A program made the translations under genes and the position numbers. The notes below the pieces were generated by a model. That model worked only from the letters and a program-made list of their open reading frames with translations, searched no databases and had not been told where the DNA came from. 64,000 nt of DNA from Aliiroseovarius subalbicans (GTDB lineage Bacteria; Pseudomonadota; Alphaproteobacteria; Rhodobacterales; Rhodobacteraceae): contig NZ_JALBYQ010000003.1 of the NCBI RefSeq assembly GCF_022678625.1, forward strand, positions 372,001 through 436,000. The letters are read 5' to 3'. Positions within the stretch are counted from its first letter, which is position 1, and the number at the start of each line of letters is the position of its first letter. This document shows, piece by piece, positions 36,309-43,866 of the stretch.

Positions 36309-36893
36309 TTAACGGCGCCGACAGCTTTTCAGCTGGGCGTCATAGGTGACAGCGCGCACCGCAACTTCGTCCGCAATACGCACCAGCCAGCTTTTACTTT
36401 TGTATGTCCCGCGCAAAAAGCCGTTTCGACCGTCGTGATAGGCTAGGTATTGATTGCGTGCGTCGGACAGGGAAACGCCCGTGACCTCGCGCGTCTGTGT
36501 CATGTACCAGCCCATGAAATCGGTCGCGTCCTTGATGTCGTCGCGCTTGGCGCCCCGTCCACCTTCGGCGCGCTGGTATTCACGCCAGGTCGCGTCCAGA
36601 GCTTGCGAATAGCCGTAGGCCGAGCTTTGCCGCCCCATCGGCAACACGCCTAGCACATACTGGATCGGCGTTCGGTTGTTTCCGATAAACTTTGATTCCT
36701 GATAGATGATCGCCATCTGAACCGGCACCGGAACGCCCCATTTACGTTCGGCGCGCTTCATCGCCTTCAGGTAGGCGGGTCGCTGTTTCACGATGCTGCA
36801 CGCGTTGTCCAGATTGCGTGGCGCGGAATAATTTCCGCTGCCGCAGGCGGCAACCAGTAACAACAGAATGCTCGTGCGAAGAAGTCTGCCCAT
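36309..36893 (-). CDS. SLT-domain lytic transglycosylase lipoprotein
   Basis: A 194-residue lipoprotein: signal peptide MGRLLRTSILLLLVAACGS with the lipidated Cys at 17. A goose-lysozyme/SLT-like domain follows, in which VQMAIIYQESKF holds the catalytic Glu66 and SSAYGYSQALDATWREYQ follows, as in SLT enzymes. Members cleave peptidoglycan strands with anhydromuramyl formation. It is convergent with lolA with only 3 nt between the stops. Confidence 0.85.
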   Translation of the reverse strand: MGRLLRTSILLLLVAACGSGNYSAPRNLDNACSIVKQRPAYLKAMKRAERKWGVPVPVQMAIIYQESKFIGNNRTPIQYVLGVLPMGRQSSAYGYSQALDATWREYQRAEGGRGAKRDDIKDATDFMGWYMTQTREVTGVSLSDARNQYLAYHDGRNGFLRGTYKSKSWLVRIADEVAVRAVTYDAQLKSCRRR

Positions 36894-36956
36894 TTGCCCC
36901 TCGCTATGTTTGTTTTGCGGCAGTCTAACCCAGCTGCAGCCCGGTGGAAATGCCCC

Positions 36957-37838
36957 TCAGATCACAAAGGCCAGGGTGAGTGGTAAAGTGCCAACAGACA
37001 GCAACGTCGAGACCACAACCAGGCCGGCCACCGCATCCGAATCGGCACCGTATTTTTCGGCCAGAAGATAGGACGTGACAGCGACCGGAGTGGCGATCTG
37101 AACAACCAGAACGGCAAATGGGATCGGCGGTAGGGCAAAATAGATGCCGACGCCCCACGCCCCCGCAACGCAGATCGCGGCCTTCGCCAGGCTCAGCCAT
37201 ACCGCCCGACCCAACCGCGCCGGATGCAGCCGCGCCATCGCGACGCCAAGCGTCAACAGCATCATCGGAATCGCCAATTGTGCGACAAGGTCCAGCGTGT
37301 TGGTCAGAAACCGGGGGGTCTGCCACCCTTGCCACAGAAACAGCGCGCCCAGAAGGGTCGCGCCAACCAAGGGTTCTTTCAGCACTTTCAGAATCGATCC
37401 GCCGCCCGAGACAAGCCAAACGCCGAAGGTAAACGACAGGATGCCCATCACCGCGAAAACTACGACGGCATAGCCAAGCCCCTCTTCCCCAAAAGCGAAC
37501 AGGGCAAGGGGCAGGCCCAGGTTCCCGGTGTTGCCGAAGATGATCGGCGCCAGATAGGTGCCGGCATGCAAACGGGTGATGCGCACCAGCAAAAACGACA
37601 GAATTGTCACCACCGCATAGGCGCACAGCGACGCCAGCGTCATTGTGGTCAACGCCGCCGGCTCAATGTTCGTTTTCATCAGTGCGGTGAAGATCAGCGC
37701 AGGCACCGATAGCGTCATTGCCAGCCGGGTGATGAACTGGATCCGGTATTCATACCCAAGCTTCACCCATGAGAAGCCGATCGCGGCCAACAGGAAAACC
37801 GGCGCCACGATCTCCAGCACTGTTAGAACTAGTTGCAC
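36957..37838 (-). CDS. AEC-family membrane transporter
   Basis: A 293-residue integral-membrane protein with about ten TM segments. VLEIVAPVFLLAAIGF at the N-terminus and the central FGNTGNLGLPLALFAFGEEG half-repeat are typical of the auxin-efflux-carrier (AEC) family. Substrates in bacteria are organic acids or are unknown. The GTG at 37838 gives the family-typical N-terminus; ATG 37871 is possible. Longer starts would run into the divergent hspQ gene. Confidence 0.85.
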   Translation of the reverse strand: MQLVLTVLEIVAPVFLLAAIGFSWVKLGYEYRIQFITRLAMTLSVPALIFTALMKTNIEPAALTTMTLASLCAYAVVTILSFLLVRITRLHAGTYLAPIIFGNTGNLGLPLALFAFGEEGLGYAVVVFAVMGILSFTFGVWLVSGGGSILKVLKEPLVGATLLGALFLWQGWQTPRFLTNTLDLVAQLAIPMMLLTLGVAMARLHPARLGRAVWLSLAKAAICVAGAWGVGIYFALPPIPFAVLVVQIATPVAVTSYLLAEKYGADSDAVAGLVVVSTLLSVGTLPLTLAFVI

Positions 37839-37922
37839 AGTTTGTTTCCCAGAAAGTGGGCCTGCCCACATGGACAAGCGCTTGTTGAACGCAGTATTAA
37901 CAAGGCCGGGGGCTGAAAGACC

Positions 37923-38249
37923 ATGCTTAGAACACGTGCCAAGTACCATTTGGGCCAAGTTGTCCGCCATCGTAAACACCCCTTCCGCGGGGTGGTTTTT
38001 GACGTGGATGCGATGTTTTCAAACACCGACGAATGGTATGATGCGATCCCCGAGGACAGCCGTCCGAAAAAGGATCAGCCGTTCTATCACCTGCTCGCCG
38101 AGAACGACCAAAGCTACTATGTCGCCTATGTGTCCGAGCAGAACCTGGTCGCGGATTATTCCGGCGAACCGGTCAGCCACCCGGATCTGCCGGATCTCTT
38201 CGGTGACTTCGAAGACGGGCATTACCCGCTGCATTTCCAGCTAAACTAA
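37923..38249 (+). CDS. hspQ: heat shock protein HspQ
   Basis: A 108-residue small protein matching HspQ, which binds hemimethylated oriC DNA in E. coli and modulates Lon proteolysis. Matching segments are KYHLGQVVRHRKHPFRGVVF, YHLLAENDQSYYVAYVSEQN and LVADYSGEPVSHPDL. The length is usual. It is divergent from the AEC transporter and converges on the gamma-glutamyltransferase gene. Confidence 0.93.
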   Translation: MLRTRAKYHLGQVVRHRKHPFRGVVFDVDAMFSNTDEWYDAIPEDSRPKKDQPFYHLLAENDQSYYVAYVSEQNLVADYSGEPVSHPDLPDLFGDFEDGHYPLHFQLN

Positions 38250-38271
38250 GCCGCTGCGACGGTTTTCACCC

Positions 38272-39855
38272 TCAGTACCCGATCGCACAGCCATCCTTAC
38301 GCGGGTCCGAAGCACCAATCAGCACACCGTCATCCCAGTCGATCCGGATGGCCTGACCACCACCCAGCGGAGTTTCGGGCACCACGACCGTGTGACCCAT
38401 CTCGGCCAGCTCGGCGCGCACGGCTTCGGAATAGCCACGTTCAACCTTCAACTCCCCCGCATCGCTGAAGCAACGTGGTGCGTCCAACGCGGCCTGCGCG
38501 TCCAACCCGTGATCGACCATATTGGTGACAAAACGTGAATGCCCGCTGGGCTGAAACGCCCCGCCCATCACGCCGAACGGCATCGTGACCTTGCCGCCCT
38601 GCATCAACATGCCGGGAATGATCGTGTGCATCGGCCGTTTGCCGCCGCCCGCTTCGTTCGGGTGGCCCGGCTCCAACGTGAATCCTGCGCCACGGTTCTG
38701 GAACAGCAGGCCGAACCGGTCCGATGCCAGGCCCGAGCCGAAGGCGTGATAGATCGAATAGATCAGGCTGACCGCCATCTGGTCGCGGTCGACCACGGTC
38801 AAAAGAACCGTGTCCTTGTGCACGCTTTCCGTCAGCGGCGCGGCAGCGGCCATCGCCCGTTTCGGATCGATCAGCGCAGCAAGCTGGGTGGCGGTTTCTG
38901 GCGCAAGCATATGGTCGGTCCGGGTTGCATGATCGGTGTCGGCAATGAACCGGTTGCGCGCGTCATAGGCCAGCTTGGCTGCCTCGGCCTCGATATGCGC
39001 ACGCTGGGCGGACCAGGGCGGCGCCACGTCAAACTGTGCGATGATGTTGTTCATAAGGATCGCCGTGGCCCCCTGGCCGTTTGGCGGATGCTCGACCAGG
39101 TCTGTGCCCTTGTAGTTGCCCGCCAGCGGCAGGGTATAATTGCACGCCGTGGACGCGAAATCCTCCAACGTGTGGGCACCGCCCATCGCACGCAGGCTGG
39201 CCACCATATCTTCGGCCACCGGGCCGTCATAGAACCCGGCCCGCCCCTCACGCGCGATGCGTTTCAGAACATCGGCTTGGCCCGGCGCCGCAAAGATCTG
39301 ACCGGCGCGAAAGGCATGATCGCCGTGACACATGTAAAATTGCTTGGCGCGTCCGCTCAGATGCCCCTCGCGCTCCGAGATCTTCCAGTCGAACGCCACC
39401 CGGGGGGCCACGGGAATACCGTCCTTAGCGTATCGGATCGCGGGCGACAGGACTTCGGCAAGGTCAAGGTGACCCCAGTCCGCGTGGAGGCGGCAGAAAG
39501 CATCGACTGCGCCTGGTACGGTGACGGACCGGATGTCGCGAATCGGCATTGTGGTCAGCCCGTCGCCCCGCAAAGCGTCGGCGTTGAGCGCGGCAGGCGC
39601 CCGCCCTGATCCGTTCAGCGCGACCACCCGATCCTCGCCTGCCGGTTTCAGAAGCACGAAACAATCGCCGCCCAAACCGGTCATATGAGGTTCGGCGATT
39701 CCCAGAACGGCAGCGGCAGCAATGGCCGCATCAACCGCGTTTCCGCCGTCTTCCAATACGCGAATTGCGGTGCGCGCCGCTATCGGGTGCGACGTGGCGC
39801 ACATGCCGTTCGTGGCCAAAACCGGTGACCGGCCCGGAGAATGAAAATCGCGCAT
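38272..39855 (-). CDS. gamma-glutamyltransferase family protein
   Basis: A 527-residue Ntn-hydrolase that self-cleaves into two subunits and transfers or hydrolyses gamma-glutamyl groups. GGNAVDAAIAAAAVLGIAEP and HMTGLGGDCFVLL mark the large subunit. The expected nucleophile Thr sits in DTVLLTVVDRD; the residue after it is Val rather than the usual Thr. GGGKRPMHTIIPGML and MGGAFQPSGHSRF mark the small subunit. No signal peptide is seen, so it may act in the cytoplasm, or belong to the related acylase/cephalosporin-acylase-like branch. Confidence 0.88.
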   Translation of the reverse strand: MRDFHSPGRSPVLATNGMCATSHPIAARTAIRVLEDGGNAVDAAIAAAAVLGIAEPHMTGLGGDCFVLLKPAGEDRVVALNGSGRAPAALNADALRGDGLTTMPIRDIRSVTVPGAVDAFCRLHADWGHLDLAEVLSPAIRYAKDGIPVAPRVAFDWKISEREGHLSGRAKQFYMCHGDHAFRAGQIFAAPGQADVLKRIAREGRAGFYDGPVAEDMVASLRAMGGAHTLEDFASTACNYTLPLAGNYKGTDLVEHPPNGQGATAILMNNIIAQFDVAPPWSAQRAHIEAEAAKLAYDARNRFIADTDHATRTDHMLAPETATQLAALIDPKRAMAAAAPLTESVHKDTVLLTVVDRDQMAVSLIYSIYHAFGSGLASDRFGLLFQNRGAGFTLEPGHPNEAGGGKRPMHTIIPGMLMQGGKVTMPFGVMGGAFQPSGHSRFVTNMVDHGLDAQAALDAPRCFSDAGELKVERGYSEAVRAELAEMGHTVVVPETPLGGGQAIRIDWDDGVLIGASDPRKDGCAIGY

Positions 39856-39923
39856 GAAATGCCCCCGAAAGTGATCTGACGCTCAGCCTAGGTGACTTGC
39901 GCAAGGATGCAACCATGTGGGGG

Positions 39924-39975
39924 AAAAACCTCGACGCCGCGCACTGGGTGGGGGCTGTAAAACGCGACGCCGAGG
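39924..39975 (-). terminator. probable terminator ~155 nt downstream of the HATPase/STAS operon
   Basis: On the minus strand CCTCGGCGTCGCG and CGCGGCGTCGAGG pair over 13 positions with two mismatches (21-nt loop) and are followed by five T residues. The 155 nt between this and the HATPase stop codon (39976-40131) form a long 3' untranslated stretch in which I see no convincing gene. A CTTTCGCGAAAG palindrome lies at about 40065-40076. Confidence 0.45.
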
Positions 39976-40131
39976 GAAGCCTATGCAGCTACCCAGCCTG
40001 TATCGAGGTGCATTCAGGCCGGCCTGTGGAGGCAATGGGGCATTTTCGCGGCAATTGTTGCGGTCTTTCGCGAAAGAAAAAAAGCGCGTCAGGACGTTCC
40101 TGCCACGCTTCGCCAGTCTTTTGGCGGCCGG

Positions 40132-40644
40132 TCAATTCGGCCGGTATTTGTCCCCGAGTCGCATCTTGAAACTCAGGTGATTCCGGTTGCCATCGCGCCG
40201 GTAGGTCAGGTCTTGGGTCAGTTCCCGGATTAAGAACCAGCCAAACCCGCCTTCGGGCAGATCCTGTTCAGCGCATGTGTCAAGATCAAGCGGCCTGCCT
40301 GCCGGTGTTTCACCATCTGGCATGGGCAGGCCGTCATCCAGCACGTCAAACACCAAAATGTCGTCGTCACGCGACACGTCCAGTTCGATCACGCCCTGAC
40401 CGGCCCCGCCATAGGCGTGTTCGACCACGTTGTTCAGAACTTCGGCAAGAACCAGCTCCACCGTGCCCTTTTCATCCGCCGACATATCCATATGCGCCAG
40501 CCCGGCCATCGAGCTTTTCAACGCCTTGCGCACCGCCAGTTCATCACTGGGAAACACCAGGTGAAGCCGAGGGCAAGTGGGCAGGATACTGCCCTTGTGA
40601 AGATCGCGCGCGTGACCCATGAAGGAGAGCCGTTCAGGACGCAT
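40132..40644 (-). CDS. RsbW-like anti-sigma-factor / serine-kinase HATPase
   Basis: A 170-residue GHKL ATPase domain protein of the SpoIIAB/RsbW type. The N-box is AEVLNNVVEHAYGG (~67-80), G1 is FDVLDDGLPMP and G2 is GGFGWFLIRELTQDL. It has no sensor or histidine-kinase dimerisation part. Such kinases phosphorylate the Ser of a STAS partner and bind a target factor. The ATG at 40644 overlaps the stop of the upstream STAS gene by 11 nt, so the pair is translationally coupled. No sigma factor or PP2C phosphatase is encoded next to it. Confidence 0.85.
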   Translation of the reverse strand: MRPERLSFMGHARDLHKGSILPTCPRLHLVFPSDELAVRKALKSSMAGLAHMDMSADEKGTVELVLAEVLNNVVEHAYGGAGQGVIELDVSRDDDILVFDVLDDGLPMPDGETPAGRPLDLDTCAEQDLPEGGFGWFLIRELTQDLTYRRDGNRNHLSFKMRLGDKYRPN

Positions 40645-40978
40645 TTGCCAGCCCGCCACCCAAGGCAGCGGCCGCGCTTTCATGGATGACAAAGACGGAA
40701 TCCATGCGGGTCAGCCGGAACACTTTCAGGACCGTGGGGCTGAGCCCGGCCAGTTCCAGTGCTTTGCCACTCGCCTGTTTCATCGAGGCGACAACCGCAC
40801 CCAGGCCGGAGGAATCGATGAACATGACCTGTGACAGGTCCAGGATTACGCGATCTGGTCCATCCTCACAAAGGTCGCGCATTTTGTCCTTGAAGGTGAT
40901 TGCGACCGCCGCGTCGACGCGGTCCTCGTGCACCGTGATGGTCCGCACGTTGGCGGTGTCGTGATAGTCGAGCTGCAA
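40634..40978 (-). CDS. STAS-domain anti-sigma-factor antagonist (RsbV/SpoIIAA-like)
   Basis: A 114-residue STAS protein. RVILDLSQVMFIDSSGLGAV contains the conserved Ser (S56/S57) phosphorylated by the partner kinase. It starts with TTG at 40978, supported by AAGGAG 6-7 nt upstream; no better in-frame ATG exists nearby. It is coupled to the HATPase gene, giving a two-part partner-switching module whose output factor lies elsewhere. Confidence 0.88.
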   Translation of the reverse strand: MQLDYHDTANVRTITVHEDRVDAAVAITFKDKMRDLCEDGPDRVILDLSQVMFIDSSGLGAVVASMKQASGKALELAGLSPTVLKVFRLTRMDSVFVIHESAAAALGGGLANAS

Positions 40979-41081
40979 AGGTCTTCTCCTTCCGGGGATA
41001 ATTCTTGCGATTCAGGCTAGACGCGGATCGTTACCATTCAGTAAGCGTGAAACGGAAAAACGACGCAGACCGGAGGAATTC

Positions 41082-42260
41082 ATGAAGAACGTGGTGATCG
41101 CAGGGGCGGCGCGCACGCCGATGGGCGGCTTTCAGGGGGCATTTTCAGGCGTGACGTCTGCCATGCTGGGCGGCACGGCCATCAAGGCCGCGCTTGAGGA
41201 TGCAGGCGCGGCCCCGGCCGATGTTCAGGAGCTTCTGATGGGCTGCGTTCTGCCCGCGGGTCAGGGTCAGGCGCCCGCGCGCCAGGCCGGGTTCGCTGCC
41301 GGATTGGGTGAAGAAGTGCCAGCCACCACGCTGAACAAGATGTGCGGATCGGGCATGAAAACCGCGATGATCGCCTTCGACCAGATCGCGCTGGGCGGGG
41401 CGGACGTGATGGTTGCAGGTGGCATGGAGAGCATGACCGAGGCGCCGTATATCCTTCCGAAAATGCGCGCGGGCGCCCGAATCGGGCACGGCGCGGTGGT
41501 TGATCACATGTTTCTGGACGGGCTGGAGGACGCCTATGACAAAGGTCGCCTGATGGGCACCTTTGCCGAGGATTGCGCCGAGAGCTTTCAGTTCACCCGC
41601 GAGGCGCAGGATGAATATGCGCTGAAATCCCTGTCGAACGCATTGGAGGCCCAGGCCTCGGGCGCTTTCGAGGGCGAAATTGCGCCCGTGACCCTGACGA
41701 CCCGTCGCGGCGAAACCGTGGTGGGTGAGGACGAGCAACCCGGCAACGCGCGGCCTGACAAGATCCCGACGCTGAAACCGGCCTTTCGCAAGGATGGCAC
41801 GGTGACGCCTGCCAATTCCTCATCCATCTCGGACGGGGCGGCGGCTCTGGTTGTGGCCTCGGAGGAGGCCGCAAAGGATAAAGGCCTGACCATTCGCGCC
41901 CGCATTCTGGGCCATGCCAGCCACGCCCAGGCACCCGGCCTGTTCACCACCGCCCCTGTGCCCGCAGCGCAGAAGCTGTTGGATCAGATCGGCTGGTCGA
42001 AGGATGACGTCGACCTGTGGGAGGTGAACGAAGCCTTTGCCGTGGTGCCGATGGCGTTCATGCACGAAATGGGTCTGTCGCGGGATATCGTGAACGTGAA
42101 CGGCGGCGCCTGTGCGCTGGGCCATCCGATTGGAGCCTCGGGTACGCGCATCATGGTGACGCTGCTGAACGCGCTTGAAAAGCGCGGGTTGAAGCGCGGC
42201 GTTGCGGCGATTTGCATTGGTGGCGGCGAAGGCACCGCCATTGCGATTGAGCGGGCCTGA
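41082..42260 (+). CDS. acetyl-CoA acetyltransferase (thiolase)
   Basis: A 392-residue thiolase with all catalytic residues: Cys88 in TLNKMCGSGMK, His in NGGACALGHPIGASGTR (~348) and the second Cys in CIGGGEG (~378). It condenses two acetyl-CoA, or cleaves acetoacetyl-CoA or a longer beta-ketoacyl-CoA. Chain-length preference cannot be read. GGAGG lies just before the ATG. It is followed after 5 nt by the fRMsr gene. It is unrelated in chemistry to the betaine genes downstream, so co-regulation is uncertain. Confidence 0.93.
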   Translation: MKNVVIAGAARTPMGGFQGAFSGVTSAMLGGTAIKAALEDAGAAPADVQELLMGCVLPAGQGQAPARQAGFAAGLGEEVPATTLNKMCGSGMKTAMIAFDQIALGGADVMVAGGMESMTEAPYILPKMRAGARIGHGAVVDHMFLDGLEDAYDKGRLMGTFAEDCAESFQFTREAQDEYALKSLSNALEAQASGAFEGEIAPVTLTTRRGETVVGEDEQPGNARPDKIPTLKPAFRKDGTVTPANSSSISDGAAALVVASEEAAKDKGLTIRARILGHASHAQAPGLFTTAPVPAAQKLLDQIGWSKDDVDLWEVNEAFAVVPMAFMHEMGLSRDIVNVNGGACALGHPIGASGTRIMVTLLNALEKRGLKRGVAAICIGGGEGTAIAIERA

Positions 42261-42265
42261 GACCC

Positions 42266-42718
42266 TTGCGCGCAGACTATCCCGCCCTTGCCGCCGCCAT
42301 CGCATCCCTGACCGAAGGCGAGGAGGATGCGGTGGCCCTGATGGCAACCGTTGCCTGTGAATTGCACCACGCGGATGATCGGTTCGACTGGACCGGGTTT
42401 TACCGCGTGGTCGCGCCGGAATTGATGAAGATCGGCCCCTATCAGGGCGGGCATGGTTGCCTGCAAATCCCGTTTTCGCGTGGGGTTTGTGGTGCGGCGG
42501 CCCGCACCGGACAGGTGCAGCTGGTCTCTGATGTTGATGCCTTTGCCGGGCATATCGCCTGTGCCTCCTCGACCCGGTCCGAGATCGTTCTGCCGGTGTG
42601 GGACAAGGCCGGCAAGGTGATCGCAGTGCTGGATATCGACAGCAACCAACCGGATGCGTTCAACGATGAGGACGCGCGCGAACTGGCTTCCATCCTGGAC
42701 GCGACCTTTTCCCGGTGA
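42266..42718 (+). CDS. GAF-domain free methionine-(R)-sulfoxide reductase (fRMsr)
   Basis: A 150-residue single GAF domain with FDWTGFYRVVAPELMKIGPY, SRGVCGAA (Cys) and HIACASSTRSEIVLPVWD (catalytic Cys), the pattern of fRMsr enzymes that reduce free methionine-R-sulfoxide. It starts with TTG at 42266, 5 nt after the thiolase stop; the downstream Met lies too far in. Location near methionine-forming genes (BHMT-like) is suggestive but may be chance. Confidence 0.88.
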   Translation: MRADYPALAAAIASLTEGEEDAVALMATVACELHHADDRFDWTGFYRVVAPELMKIGPYQGGHGCLQIPFSRGVCGAAARTGQVQLVSDVDAFAGHIACASSTRSEIVLPVWDKAGKVIAVLDIDSNQPDAFNDEDARELASILDATFSR

Positions 42719-42792
42719 CCCGATCCATGCTGCAGGTGCGGCGATGAATTTTCTTGCTGCGAATCGCAATTCCGCGCTTTGGTGAAAAAAGA

Positions 42793-42807
42793 CGTGAAAA
42801 TTTCACG
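42793..42807. promoter_or_regulatory. palindromic operator candidate upstream of the XRE-cupin regulator
   Basis: CGTGAAA-A-TTTCACG is a perfect 15-bp inverted repeat ~22 nt upstream of the regulator's start codon, flanked by two imperfect copies of the half site (GGTGAAA before, CTTTCATC after). It is a likely autoregulatory site of the adjacent XRE-cupin protein. Confidence 0.55.
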
Positions 42808-42828
42808 AAAACTTTCATCGGAGGCGGG

Positions 42829-43401
42829 ATGCTTCACAGCGATCCGAACAGCACGAAGACCTTGGGCGCCGATATCCGGGCGCTGCGCAAAGGGCGTGGT
42901 CTGACTCTGTCGGACCTGGCAACCACGTTGGGTCGGTCGGTTGGCTGGCTGTCTCAAGTCGAGCGAGACATGTCCGAGCCGTCGATTTCCGACTTGCGCG
43001 AACTGGCGCAGGCACTGGGCGTGCCGATGTCGTTTCTGTTCGCCCATGCCTCGGCCCCGGTAGAGGAACAAGGGTATGTCGTGCGCGCCGGATCGCGCCG
43101 CAGAATGGGGTCGGACGAAGAGGGTCTGATTGAGGAGCTGCTGTCCCCGGACCTGACCGACGATTTCGAAATGGTGCATTCGACATTCGCGCCGCATTCC
43201 GCGATGCAAACGCCGGCTGACCGCCCGACGCAAGAGGTCGGGTATCTGGTGTCCGGCAAGCTGGACCTTGAGATCGGTGGGCGGCGGTTCACCGTTGGCC
43301 CCGGCGACAGTTTTCGCATCAAGCACGAACCCTATTGCTGGGCCAACCCCTATGACACTCTGGCTGTCGCGATCTGGGTGATCGCGCCACCGGTTTACTA
43401 G
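42829..43401 (+). CDS. XRE-family transcription regulator with C-terminal cupin domain
   Basis: A 190-residue regulator. The N-terminal helix-turn-helix is LGADIRALRKGRGLTLSDLA with GRSVGWLSQVERDMSEPS. A cupin sensor domain (~110-190) includes QEVGYLVSGKLDLEIGGRRF and GDSFRIKHEPYCWANP. Family members control amine, polyamine and one-carbon catabolism. GGAGG precedes the ATG at 42829, whereas a longer open frame exists without a site. A perfect palindrome lies in its leader. It is followed by the GFA-type and DMGDH-like genes, which it probably controls. Confidence 0.9.
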   Translation: MLHSDPNSTKTLGADIRALRKGRGLTLSDLATTLGRSVGWLSQVERDMSEPSISDLRELAQALGVPMSFLFAHASAPVEEQGYVVRAGSRRRMGSDEEGLIEELLSPDLTDDFEMVHSTFAPHSAMQTPADRPTQEVGYLVSGKLDLEIGGRRFTVGPGDSFRIKHEPYCWANPYDTLAVAIWVIAPPVY

Positions 43402-43411
43402 GAGCGTGGGC

Positions 43412-43792
43412 ATGACAACCGGATCCTGCCTGTGCGGTGCTGTAACCTTCGAGATTGCCGGGGTGCTTCCGGCGCCGAATGCGTGCCACTGCAGCCAATG
43501 CCGCAAGCAATCGGGTCATTTCTGGGCCTCGACCGATATCCGCGAACGTGACCTGACCCTGCATGGAGTTGAAAACCTGAGTTGGTTCCAGGCGTCCGAG
43601 AAGGTGCGCCGGGGCTTTTGCAAAACCTGCGGCAGTTTCCTGTTCTGGGACCCGATCCACCACGACACGATCGCCGTGGCGATGGGCGCGATCGACGCGC
43701 CGACCGGCACGCACCTGGCCCTGCATATCTTCACCGACGACAAGGGCGATTATTACGACATCGCCGACGACCTACCGCAGAACGGGCAATGA
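43412..43792 (+). CDS. GFA/CENP-V-family zinc protein
   Basis: A 126-residue glutathione-dependent formaldehyde-activating-type (GFA) protein with Cys sets CLCGAVTF, CHCSQCRKQSG and FCKTCGS that bind zinc. The first member was reported to speed up formaldehyde-glutathione adduct formation, though later work questions whether all members do so. Sitting between an amine-type regulator and a dimethylglycine-dehydrogenase-like gene, it may deal with formaldehyde released by demethylation. AGGAG lies 6 nt before the ATG at 43412; a GTG at 43406 is an alternative. Confidence 0.88.
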   Translation: MTTGSCLCGAVTFEIAGVLPAPNACHCSQCRKQSGHFWASTDIRERDLTLHGVENLSWFQASEKVRRGFCKTCGSFLFWDPIHHDTIAVAMGAIDAPTGTHLALHIFTDDKGDYYDIADDLPQNGQ

Positions 43793-43866
43793 CATGACAG
43801 GTTTTTGCCCCGCAGTCCCCGTATCACACAGCTTCCCACCCCCATCTTCGACAAAGAGGTAATCCC

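Noticed and set aside
40065-40080. CTTTCGCGAAAG followed by an A-run, looked at as a terminator
   Set aside because: The run is of A on the plus strand; on the minus strand the T-run precedes the stem, so it cannot act as a standard terminator for either side.
39897-40180. Small plus-strand reading frames of 87-90 codons between ggt and the HATPase gene
   Set aside because: No ribosome site, Arg-rich composition typical of shadow frames, and the region fits better as a 3' untranslated stretch with a terminator hairpin.
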